This document shows positions 21,659 to 29,148 of a DNA stretch of 37,915 nt, in pieces. Within the stretch, counting starts at the first letter, position 1. The number at the start of each line of letters is the position of its first letter. Both the position numbers and the translations under genes were made by a program. Where the stretch lies: the NCBI GenBank assembly GCA_019114415.1, contig DXFO01000005.1, positions 1 through 37,915 on the forward strand, written 5' to 3'. This DNA comes from Candidatus Gemmiger faecavium (GTDB lineage: Bacteria; Bacillota; Clostridia; Oscillospirales; Ruminococcaceae). A model generated the notes under the pieces. That model worked only from the letters and a program-made list of their open reading frames with translations, had not been told where the DNA came from and did not search any database.

Positions 21659-22606
21659 ATGGATTTGGAAAAACGTCCTACCGAAAAATTCCGCACCAGT
21701 GTGGGCGGCCAGGCATTGATGGAAGGCATCATGATGCGCGGCCCCAAAAAGATCTGCTGCGCCGTGCGCCGTCCCGACGGCACCATCGACCTGAGCTATT
21801 CCGACGTGCACACCCATTGGTACAACAAAGTTCCGCTGCTGCGGGGCGTCTGCAATATGGCGGACAACCTGTACAACGGCTATAAATACCTGATGCACTC
21901 GGCGGACGTCGCCATGACCGAGGAAGAACAGCAGGAGTCGGAGTCCAAGTTTGAAAAATGGCTGGACGAGCACACCGGCCCCGCCTTCCAGAATGTGCTC
22001 ATGGGCATTTCCGCCTTTGCAGGGGTGGCGCTGGCCATTTTCCTGTTTGCCTTCCTGCCCACCTTCCTGACGGGGGCGCTGGGCAACGTGGTGGAACTGG
22101 GCCGCTGGCCCCGGGTCATCCTGGAAAGCGTCATCAAGCTGGCGATTTTCCTGTCCTATATGTTCCTCTGCTCCCGCATGAAAGAGATCCACCGCATGTT
22201 TGAGTACCACGGCGCCGAGCACAAGACCATCGCCTGCTATGAGGCGGGGGAGGAGCTGACGGTGGAAAACATCCGCCGCCACAGCCGCTTCCATCCCCGG
22301 TGCGGCACCAGCTTCCTGTTCCTGGTCATCCTCATCGGCATCGTGCTGTACGCCGTCCTCCCCTGGGAGAGCACCGCCCTTCGCGTGGTGTACAAGCTGG
22401 CTTTGCTGCCGGTGCTGGTGGGCGTCAGCTATGAGGTCATCAAGTGGGCGGGGCGTTCCAACTCGGTGCTGGCCCGGGCAGTGTCCCGGCCGGGGCTCTG
22501 GCTGCAGCGCCTGACCACCTTTGAACCGGACGATTCCATGATCGAGGTCGCCATCGCAGCGGTCACTCCGGTCCTGCCCGAACGTCCCGAGGACGGCGCA
22601 TGGTAA
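21659..22606 (+). CDS. DUF1385 family membrane protein
   Basis: This 315-residue protein opens with the invariant DUF1385 block VGGQALMEGIMMRGP and has RGVCNMADNL. Around residues 180-235 lies the segment FEYHGAEHKTIACYEAGEE with HSRFHPRCGTSF, whose conserved His, Glu and Cys residues could bind metal. Three or four hydrophobic helices lie between about residue 115 and 265. The biochemical role is not established. In Clostridia this gene is regularly found directly before prmC, as here, where the two overlap by 7 bases. It follows the histidine kinase by 30 bases with a modest ribosome site. Confidence 0.9.
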   Translation: MDLEKRPTEKFRTSVGGQALMEGIMMRGPKKICCAVRRPDGTIDLSYSDVHTHWYNKVPLLRGVCNMADNLYNGYKYLMHSADVAMTEEEQQESESKFEKWLDEHTGPAFQNVLMGISAFAGVALAIFLFAFLPTFLTGALGNVVELGRWPRVILESVIKLAIFLSYMFLCSRMKEIHRMFEYHGAEHKTIACYEAGEELTVENIRRHSRFHPRCGTSFLFLVILIGIVLYAVLPWESTALRVVYKLALLPVLVGVSYEVIKWAGRSNSVLARAVSRPGLWLQRLTTFEPDDSMIEVAIAAVTPVLPERPEDGAW

Positions 22607-23478
22607 GCCTGACGGGGCTTGCCCCCCGCGCCGCCGTGCGGCAGATCGCCCGCCATCTGGAAGCTGCCGGCTGTCCCGATGCCGGTTATGACGCCGGGGT
22701 GCTGTACACCCTGGCCACCGGCCGTGACCCCCGCCTGGACGATGCACCCCTTTCCCCGGACGCCGCCGCAAAACTGGAGGCTCTGGCCCGCCGCCGCGCC
22801 GCCCGGGAACCCTTGCAGTATATCGCAGGGGAGTGGGACTTTCTGGACTTTACCCTCCAGGTGGGGCCGGGGGTCCTGTGTCCCCGGGCCGACACCGAGG
22901 TCGTCTGCGAGACGGCCATCGACCTGCTGCGCCGGTGGGGCGGCCCCGCCCCACGGGTGGCGGACCTCTGTGCCGGTACCGGCTGCCTGGGTTTGGGCAT
23001 CAAGCGCTTTGTGCCGGGGGCGCAGGTCGCCTGCGTGGAAAAAAGCCCCGATGCCTTTGCCTATCTGGCGAAAAACGCCGTCTCCGCCCTGAAGGACCGG
23101 GGCCTGACGGTGGAAGCCGTGCTGGACGACGCGGCGGCCTGGATGGCGGCACAGCCGATGGACAGCCTGGACCTTATCGTCTCCAACCCGCCCTACCTGA
23201 CAGGGGAGGAGATGGCAGCCCTCCAGCCCGAGACAGCCAGAGAGCCCGCTATAGCCCTGGACGGCGGTGCGGACGGCCTGGATTTTTACCGCCTGCTTGC
23301 CCGCGCGGCCCTGCCCCGGGTACGCCCCGGCGGCTGGCTGGTCTTTGAGATCGGCTGGCAGCAGCAGAAAGCGGTGGAGACCATTGCCCGGGAGGCCGGC
23401 TGGCAGGAGATTGACTGCCGCAAGGATTACGGCGGAAATCCCCGGGCGGTGTATATGTGCCGTCCCCGGACAAATTGA
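22600..23478 (+). CDS. prmC: Release-factor glutamine methyltransferase
   Basis: This 292-residue enzyme methylates the glutamine of the GGQ motif in release factors RF1 and RF2 using S-adenosylmethionine. It has an N-terminal helical domain, the SAM-binding motif VADLCAGTGCLGLGIKR, and the catalytic NPPY motif (SNPPYLTGEEM, about residue 197). FEIGWQQ and RKDYGGNPRAVY lie near the end. Length is normal for HemK/PrmC. The start ATG lies within the last codons of DUF1385, implying coupled translation. The usual neighbour prfA is not in this window. Confidence 0.95.
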   Translation: MVSLTGLAPRAAVRQIARHLEAAGCPDAGYDAGVLYTLATGRDPRLDDAPLSPDAAAKLEALARRRAAREPLQYIAGEWDFLDFTLQVGPGVLCPRADTEVVCETAIDLLRRWGGPAPRVADLCAGTGCLGLGIKRFVPGAQVACVEKSPDAFAYLAKNAVSALKDRGLTVEAVLDDAAAWMAAQPMDSLDLIVSNPPYLTGEEMAALQPETAREPAIALDGGADGLDFYRLLARAALPRVRPGGWLVFEIGWQQQKAVETIAREAGWQEIDCRKDYGGNPRAVYMCRPRTN

Positions 23479-23499
23479 ATCAGGATTTTTGTTAAATTG

Positions 23500-23539
23500 A
23501 CAACTTATGGTTGTAATTTGGACAAGACCCGTATATAAT
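23500..23539 (+). promoter_or_regulatory. Promoter of recA with candidate SOS operator
   Basis: -35 TTGTAA at 23511-23516, 17-nt spacer, -10 TATAAT at 23534-23539. An imperfectly LexA-like palindrome ACAAC-TTATG-GTTGT (23500-23514) overlaps the -35. The Bacillus LexA box is GAAC-N4-GTTC, so this is only a candidate for a lineage-specific operator. Confidence 0.65.
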
Positions 23540-23623
23540 AGGATACAGATGCCGCGGGCGGGTGACCTGCGGCCACAAGCAGCAGCCGCGCGGTGTTTGC
23601 GGCATTGAGTAAAGGAGAACAAC

Positions 23624-24796
23624 ATGGCGGAAAAGAAGACAGCGACCCCGGCCAAGCGCGTTGTGCCGGGCGGAGATAAAAAGGCCGCGCTGGAGACGGC
23701 CCTGGCCCAGATCGAAAAACAGTTCGGCAAAGGCGCAGTGATGAAGCTGGGCGCCAACGTGGCCATGCAGGTGGATTCCATCTCCACCGGCAGCCTGGGC
23801 CTGGACCTGGCGCTGGGCGTGGGCGGTATGCCCCGCGGCCGCGTCATCGAGGTCTACGGCCCCGAATCTTCCGGTAAGACCACCCTGGCCCTGCACGTTC
23901 TGGCGGAAGCCCAGAAAGCCGGGGGCGAGGTCGCCTTCATCGACGTCGAGCACGCGCTGGACCCTGCCTATGCCCGCGCCCTGGGCGTGGACATCGACAG
24001 CCTGCTGGTCAGCCAGCCGGACACCGGTGAGCAGGCCATGGAGATCTGTGAAGCCCTGGTCCGCTCCGGCGCCATCGACGCGGTGGTCGTGGACTCGGTG
24101 GCGGCCATGGTCCCCAAAGCCGAGATCGAGGGTGAGATGGGCGACTCCCACGTGGGCCTGCAGGCCCGCCTGATGAGCCAGGCCCTGCGCAAACTCACCG
24201 GCATCATCGGCAAGACCAACACGGTCTGCATCTTCATCAACCAGCTGCGTGAAAAGGTCGGCGTGGTCTACGGCAACCCCGAAGTTACCACCGGCGGCCG
24301 CGCGCTGAAATACTACTCCTCGGTCCGTATCGACGTCCGCCGTATCGAGGGCCTCAAGGACTCCAACGGCAACTTCATCGGCAACCGCACCCGCGCCAAG
24401 ATCGTCAAGAACAAGGTGGCTCCGCCCTTCAAGGAGGCCGAGTTCGACATCATGTTCGGTGAGGGCATTTCCAAGATCGGTGAGCTCATCGACCTGGGCG
24501 TCAAGCTGGGCATCGTGCAGAAGAGCGGCGCCTGGTTCAACTACGGCGACATCCGCCTGGGCCAGGGCCGTGACAACGCCAAGACCTACCTGAAAGAGCA
24601 TCCCGAGACCGCCGACGAGATCGAGAAGCTGGTGCGCGACAACGCCGACCGCCTGCTGGCCGCCGGCAAGAAAGGCACCGTCAAGCCCATCGAGGTGGTC
24701 AAGCCCGTGACCCCGGCGGAACCTGCCGCCGAGACCCCCGCCGCCCCCAAGACTACGGGCAGCGAGGTGGACCTGGACATCATGGTGGATGACTGA
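23624..24796 (+). CDS. recA: Recombinase RecA
   Basis: This 390-residue strand-exchange protein is central to homologous recombination and SOS induction. Walker A is GPESSGKTT (residues 79-87), and the signature block [16 protein letters not shown] is present. The segment around [21 protein letters not shown], cited here in part ([14 protein letters not shown]), contains the conserved DNA-binding loop 2. The C-terminal 40 residues are a Pro/Ala/Thr-rich extension ending in acidic residues, longer than in many RecA proteins. The start follows AAAGGAG. The stop overlaps the recX start (TGATG). A promoter with a candidate operator is at 23500-23539. Confidence 0.98.
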   Translation: MAEKKTATPAKRVVPGGDKKAALETALAQIEKQFGKGAVMKLGANVAMQVDSISTGSLGLDLALGVGGMPRGRVIEVYGPESSGKTTLALHVLAEAQKAGGEVAFIDVEHALDPAYARALGVDIDSLLVSQPDTGEQAMEICEALVRSGAIDAVVVDSVAAMVPKAEIEGEMGDSHVGLQARLMSQALRKLTGIIGKTNTVCIFINQLREKVGVVYGNPEVTTGGRALKYYSSVRIDVRRIEGLKDSNGNFIGNRTRAKIVKNKVAPPFKEAEFDIMFGEGISKIGELIDLGVKLGIVQKSGAWFNYGDIRLGQGRDNAKTYLKEHPETADEIEKLVRDNADRLLAAGKKGTVKPIEVVKPVTPAEPAAETPAAPKTTGSEVDLDIMVDD

Positions 24797-25440
24797 TGCC
24801 CCAGATCACCGCCGTAAAGGAGACCAAACGGGGGCGTCTGGCCCTGTTTGTGGACGGGGAGTTTGCCTTTTCCCTGGACCCCGAGACCTTTGCCGACGCC
24901 GACCTGCATGAGGAGGACGAGATCGAGTCCTTCCGGCTGGAGGAACTCCGCCGCCAGAGCGACACCCGCAAGGCGGTGGACCGGGCGCTGGATATTCTGG
25001 CCCTGCGGGACCACGCGGCGGGGGAGCTGTACCAGAAACTCTGCCGCAAGTTTGACCCCCACAGCGCTGCGGCTGCCGTGGCCAAGGCGGAGGAACTGGG
25101 CCTGTTGAACGACGCCGACTTTGCCCGCCGCCGTGCCGCCGAGCTCATGCGCAAGCGCAAGAGCCGCCGGGAGGTGGAACAGGACCTTGCCGCCAAGGGC
25201 ATCGACCGGGATACTGCCGCTCAGGTGCTGGAGAAACTCTATGCCCCCGAGGACGGCCCCGATCCCGAAGTCGCCGCCGCCTGCGCTCTGGTGCAGCGCC
25301 AGTATGCCCGCAAGCTGGCCGAGGGCAAGCGCCCTCAGGTCATGGCGGCCCTGGCCCGGCGGGGATTTTCCTACGCCGTCATCCGCACCGCCCTGGAAGC
25401 AAACGATGCAGGGGAGGACGACTTTTCCGACCTGCCCTGA
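24796..25440 (+). CDS. recX: Regulatory protein RecX
   Basis: This 214-residue protein is mainly helical, made of RecX three-helix repeats such as LDILALRDHAAGELYQKL, ADFARRRAAELMRKRKS and RREVEQDLAAKGIDRD. RecX binds RecA filaments and limits their activity. An N-terminal segment of about 50 residues (ITAVKETKRGRLALFVDGEF) is typical of Firmicute RecX. The ATG shares a base with the recA stop, so translation is coupled. Length and context are as expected. Confidence 0.93.
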   Translation: MPQITAVKETKRGRLALFVDGEFAFSLDPETFADADLHEEDEIESFRLEELRRQSDTRKAVDRALDILALRDHAAGELYQKLCRKFDPHSAAAAVAKAEELGLLNDADFARRRAAELMRKRKSRREVEQDLAAKGIDRDTAAQVLEKLYAPEDGPDPEVAAACALVQRQYARKLAEGKRPQVMAALARRGFSYAVIRTALEANDAGEDDFSDLP

Positions 25441-25486
25441 CCTTTTTTGATACGACCGCAAACGACCGAAAGATAGGAAACTGCCC

Positions 25487-26827
25487 ATGAAAATCGCCAT
25501 TGTATCCCTCGGCTGCCCCAAAAATCAGGTGGACGCCGACGTTTTCTGCCACGCCCTGCTGGCCGACGGCCACGAGACGGTGGCCGACCCCGCCGAGGCG
25601 GATGCCATCATCGTCAACACCTGCGGCTTTATCCAGTCCGCCAAGGAGGAAGCCATCGAGAACATTCTGCTGGCCTGCGGCTACAAGCAGCAGAACCCCG
25701 AGCTGAAGGTCATCGTCACCGGCTGCCTGGCCGAGCGCTACAAGGGCGAGATCGCCCGGGAGATGCCCGAGGTGGACGCCGTGGTGGGCATCGGCTCCAA
25801 TAAGGCCCTGCCGGAAATTCTGCGCCGGGTCTGTGCCGACGGCGCCGACCAGATCGAAAGCTACGGCCCCAAGGCCGATATGCCCTTGGGCGGCCGCCGG
25901 GTCATTTCCACCCCGCGGCATTATGCCTACTTAAAGATCGCCGAGGGCTGCAACAACCGCTGCCATTACTGCGCCATCCCGCTGATCCGCGGCCCGCTGC
26001 GCAGCCGTCCTTTGGAGGACTGCGTCGCCGAGGCCGAATGGCTGGCAGGGGAGGGCGTCCGGGAGCTCATCGTGGTAGCCCAGGACCCCACCGCCTACGG
26101 CGAGGACTGGGGCAAGCCCGGCGCCGTGTGCAAACTGCTGGACCGGCTCAACGCCATCCAGGGCCTGCGCTGGATCCGGGTGCTGTATGCCTATCCTGAG
26201 CGCATCACCGACGAATTCATTGCCGCCATGCAGCGCAACGAGAAAGTGGTGCCTTATCTGGACCTGCCCATCCAGCACTGCAACGATGAAATCCTGCGGG
26301 GCATGAACCGCCGGGGCGGCCGCAAAGAGATCGAGGACGCCATCGCCCGGCTGCGGGCGGCCATCCCCAACCTGACCCTGCGCACCACCCTGATCGCGGG
26401 CTTCCCCGGCGAGACCGAGGAACAGTACGCCGAGCTGTGCGACTTTGTACGCACGGTGGAGTTTGACCGTCTGGGCTGCTTTGCCTACTCCCCCGAGGAG
26501 AACACCGTGGCCGCCCGCATGGAAAACCAGCTGGACGAGGAGACCAAGCAGCGCCGCGCCGACCATATCATGGAGATCCAGGCGGAGATCAGCGCCCGCA
26601 AGCAGGCCGAGCGGGTGGGGCAGACGCTGGAATGTGTCTGCGACGGCATCGACGAGGAGAGCGGCATGTACCTGCTGCGCTCCAAGGGCGACTGTCCCGA
26701 GATCGACGGCTGTGTGCTGACCCCCGGCGACGTTCCGCTGGAGACCGGCGTCTTTTACAATGTGACCGTAACCGACAGCGATACCTACGACCTGTACGGT
26801 TATGTGGAAAACAAGGTGGAGGAATAA
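25487..26827 (+). CDS. rimO: Ribosomal protein S12 methylthiotransferase
   Basis: This 446-residue radical-SAM enzyme adds a methylthio group to an aspartate of ribosomal protein S12. The N-terminal UPF0004 domain has cysteines in SLGCPKNQVDADV, NTCGF and TGCLAERY, which hold one [4Fe-4S] cluster. The radical-SAM motif CNNRCHYC (Cys155, 159, 162) holds the other. A TRAM domain closes the protein. The SLGCPKN opening and the IPLIRGPLRSRP block distinguish RimO from MiaB. It lies 46 bases after recX with a ribosome site before ATG 25487, and is 3 bases from pgsA. Confidence 0.95.
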   Translation: MKIAIVSLGCPKNQVDADVFCHALLADGHETVADPAEADAIIVNTCGFIQSAKEEAIENILLACGYKQQNPELKVIVTGCLAERYKGEIAREMPEVDAVVGIGSNKALPEILRRVCADGADQIESYGPKADMPLGGRRVISTPRHYAYLKIAEGCNNRCHYCAIPLIRGPLRSRPLEDCVAEAEWLAGEGVRELIVVAQDPTAYGEDWGKPGAVCKLLDRLNAIQGLRWIRVLYAYPERITDEFIAAMQRNEKVVPYLDLPIQHCNDEILRGMNRRGGRKEIEDAIARLRAAIPNLTLRTTLIAGFPGETEEQYAELCDFVRTVEFDRLGCFAYSPEENTVAARMENQLDEETKQRRADHIMEIQAEISARKQAERVGQTLECVCDGIDEESGMYLLRSKGDCPEIDGCVLTPGDVPLETGVFYNVTVTDSDTYDLYGYVENKVEE

Positions 26828-26830
26828 ACA

Positions 26831-27406
26831 ATGAACCTGCCCAATAAACTGACGCTGCTGCGCGTGATCCTGGTGCCTGTCTTTATGGTGTTCGCCGCCT
26901 TTGGCCGCATTGGCACCGCCGAGTACAATCCCACCGCCCAGCTGGTGGCCGGCATCATCTTTGCCGTTGCCAGCTTCACCGATTTCCTGGACGGCTACCT
27001 GGCCCGCAAAAACAATCTGGTCACCGACTTCGGCAAGTTCATGGACCCTCTGGCCGACAAGATGCTGACCACCGCCGCTTTCATTTACATGGTGGTGGAC
27101 GGCCTGTGCCACCCCGTGGTTCTGGCCATCATCCTGTTCCGTGAGTTCGCCGTGGCAGGCGTCCGCATGATCGCCGCCGAGTCCGGCACCGTCATTGCAG
27201 CCAACATGTGGGGCAAGGTCAAGACGGTTTTGCAGATGCTCACCATCATCTACTACTACATTGCGCCCTTCTTCATGGACGCCACCGACATCATGGCCTT
27301 CGGCATCATCACCCAGGCGCTGTGCTGGCTGGTGGCGGCGGTCACGGTGCTGTCCGGCGGCATCTACCTGTGGCAGAACCGCAGCTGTTTTATGCAGGCG
27401 AAGTAA
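26831..27406 (+). CDS. pgsA: CDP-diacylglycerol-glycerol-3-phosphate 3-phosphatidyltransferase
   Basis: This 191-residue integral membrane enzyme makes phosphatidylglycerol phosphate, the committed step to phosphatidylglycerol and cardiolipin. The CDP-alcohol phosphotransferase motif D-x2-DG-x2-AR-x8-G-x3-D-x3-D is complete: Asp51, Asp54, Gly55, Ala58-Arg59, Gly68, Asp72, Asp76. Four to six hydrophobic helices follow. The opening MNLPNKLTLLRVILVP is typical of PgsA. It follows rimO by 3 bases in the same transcript. PssA is less likely given length and opening. Confidence 0.93.
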   Translation: MNLPNKLTLLRVILVPVFMVFAAFGRIGTAEYNPTAQLVAGIIFAVASFTDFLDGYLARKNNLVTDFGKFMDPLADKMLTTAAFIYMVVDGLCHPVVLAIILFREFAVAGVRMIAAESGTVIAANMWGKVKTVLQMLTIIYYYIAPFFMDATDIMAFGIITQALCWLVAAVTVLSGGIYLWQNRSCFMQAK

Positions 27407-27411
27407 TTTGG

Positions 27412-27440
27412 TTGCAAGCCGCCCGCCATGCGGGTATAAT
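27412..27440 (+). promoter_or_regulatory. Promoter of cysS
   Basis: -35 TTGCAA at 27412-27417, 17-nt spacer, -10 TATAAT at 27435-27440. The leader to cysS is only about 40 bases, too short for a T-box. Confidence 0.75.
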
Positions 27441-27487
27441 ACAAGTGTTCATCGCATAACGCTGCGAAACAGGAAGGAAGTTCCGCC

Positions 27488-28882
27488 ATGCAGATTTTCA
27501 ATACCATGACCCGCCAGAAGGAAGAGTTCATCCCCGCCGTGCCCGGCGAATACCGCATTTATGTCTGCGGCCCCACGGTGTACAACTACATCCACATTGG
27601 CAACGCCCGCCCCATGATCGTCTTTGACACCCTGCGCCGCTACCTGGAGTACCGGGGCAATAAGGTGTACTACGTCTCCAACATCACCGACATTGACGAC
27701 AAGCTCATCGCCAAAGGCCAGCAGGAGGGGACCTCCATGCAGGAGGTGGCCCGCAAGTTCGAGGCGGAGTACATCAAGGATTCCGAGGGCCTGAACGTTC
27801 TGGAACCCACCGTCCGTCCCCGCGCCACCGAGCATATCGGCGAGATCATCAAGATCGTCAAGGACCTGGTGGCCTCCGGTCACGCCTATGCGGCCCGCAA
27901 CGGCGACGTTTATTTCCGCGTCAAGTCCGACCCCGGCTACGGCAAGCTGAGCCACCTCAATCTGGATGACCTGGAGAGCGGCAACCGCGCTCTGCGCAGC
28001 CAGATGGACGACGACCTCAAGGAAGACCCCGCCGATTTCGCGGTGTGGAAGGCTGCCAAGCCCGGCGAGCCCTACTGGGAAAGCCCCTGGGGCCATGGCC
28101 GTCCCGGCTGGCATATCGAGTGCAGCGCCATGGCCCGCAAGCATCTGGGCAATACCATCGACCTGCACTGCGGCGGCCAGGACCTGATCTTCCCCCATCA
28201 TGAAAACGAGATCGCCCAGTCGGAGTGCGCCAACGGCTGCACCTTCAGCCGTTACTGGATGCACAACGGCTTCTTGAACATCAACAACCAGAAGATGTCC
28301 AAGAGCGCCAACAACTTCTTCACCGTGCGGGAGATCGCGGACAAGTACGGCTACGAGCCCATCCGCTACTTCATGCTGACGGCGGGCTACCGTATGCCCC
28401 TCAACTATACCGTTGAGCTGATCGAAAGCTGCAAGAACTCCCTGGAGCGCCTGTACACCTGCCGGGATAACCTGGACTTTGCCATCCAGCACGCCCACGG
28501 CGACAGCGACGAGCTGGTAGCAAAGGCAGAGCAGGCAAAGCAGAAGTTCATCACCGCCATGGACGACGACCTGAACACCCCCGACGCCCTGGCGGCCATC
28601 TTCGAATTTGTCAAGGAGATCAACACCCTGTCCGACAGCGCTTCCCGCGCTGCGCTGGAACAGGCTGCGGCAGTCTTTGACGAGCTGACCGGCGTGCTGG
28701 GCCTGCTCTACAATCGCAAGAAGAGCGATGTCCCCGCCGACGTCATGGCCCTGGTGGAGGAGCGCGCCGCCGCCAAGAAGGCCAAGGACTGGGGCCGCGC
28801 CGACGCCATCCGCGCCCAGCTGACCGAGATGGGTTGGGCTGTCACCGACACCGCCCAGGGTCCCAAGGTGGACCGCCTGTGA
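27488..28882 (+). CDS. cysS: Cysteinyl-tRNA synthetase
   Basis: This 464-residue class I synthetase charges tRNA-Cys. The HIGH motif is HIGN (residues 36-39 in YIHIGNARP). Zinc ligand Cys28 sits in YVCGPT. The second zinc region is HIECSAMARKHLG and DLHCGGQDLIFPHHENE, and the KMSKS motif is intact (about residue 268). The C-terminal helical DALR-type domain is full-length, with the typical ALVEERAAAKKAKDWGRADAIR. It starts after GGAAGGAAG and has its own promoter behind pgsA. Confidence 0.97.
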   Translation: MQIFNTMTRQKEEFIPAVPGEYRIYVCGPTVYNYIHIGNARPMIVFDTLRRYLEYRGNKVYYVSNITDIDDKLIAKGQQEGTSMQEVARKFEAEYIKDSEGLNVLEPTVRPRATEHIGEIIKIVKDLVASGHAYAARNGDVYFRVKSDPGYGKLSHLNLDDLESGNRALRSQMDDDLKEDPADFAVWKAAKPGEPYWESPWGHGRPGWHIECSAMARKHLGNTIDLHCGGQDLIFPHHENEIAQSECANGCTFSRYWMHNGFLNINNQKMSKSANNFFTVREIADKYGYEPIRYFMLTAGYRMPLNYTVELIESCKNSLERLYTCRDNLDFAIQHAHGDSDELVAKAEQAKQKFITAMDDDLNTPDALAAIFEFVKEINTLSDSASRAALEQAAAVFDELTGVLGLLYNRKKSDVPADVMALVEERAAAKKAKDWGRADAIRAQLTEMGWAVTDTAQGPKVDRL

Positions 28883-29148
28883 TCCGGTTGCTGACGGCAC
28901 TGGCATAAACGGACAGAACCGCGCGGGAAGGAATCCCGCCGGTGAGATACAAAAGGAACGGTTTGCGACAAACCGTTGATACCGAGCGGACGCCTCCATG
29001 GCGGACCGCCCGCGATACACAAAGCGGCAGCTGCCCTGCGGCGGGACCTACCCCAACCGGGGTTTGGCCCGGCCCGCCGGGCGGTTGCCGTTTTTGTGCG
29101 AGAAGGAACTTTTTCACGGCAGACACACTACCGAAAGGAGGGCGGCTC
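28883..29148 (+). other. Structured leader before the GT-C glycosyltransferase gene
   Basis: 266 bases without a supported gene. On the plus strand there is a run of hairpins: GCGGG/CCCGC (28923-28939), a perfect 9-bp AACGGTTTG-CGA-CAAACCGTT (28957-28977), an imperfect GCGG..CCGC stem (28986-29009), and CCCC/GGGG (29051-29062). GCCCGG/CCGGGC (29067-29082) is followed by a five-T run at 29091-29095. The last could terminate transcription, making this a possible attenuated leader. I do not recognise any named riboswitch class. Confidence 0.45.
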
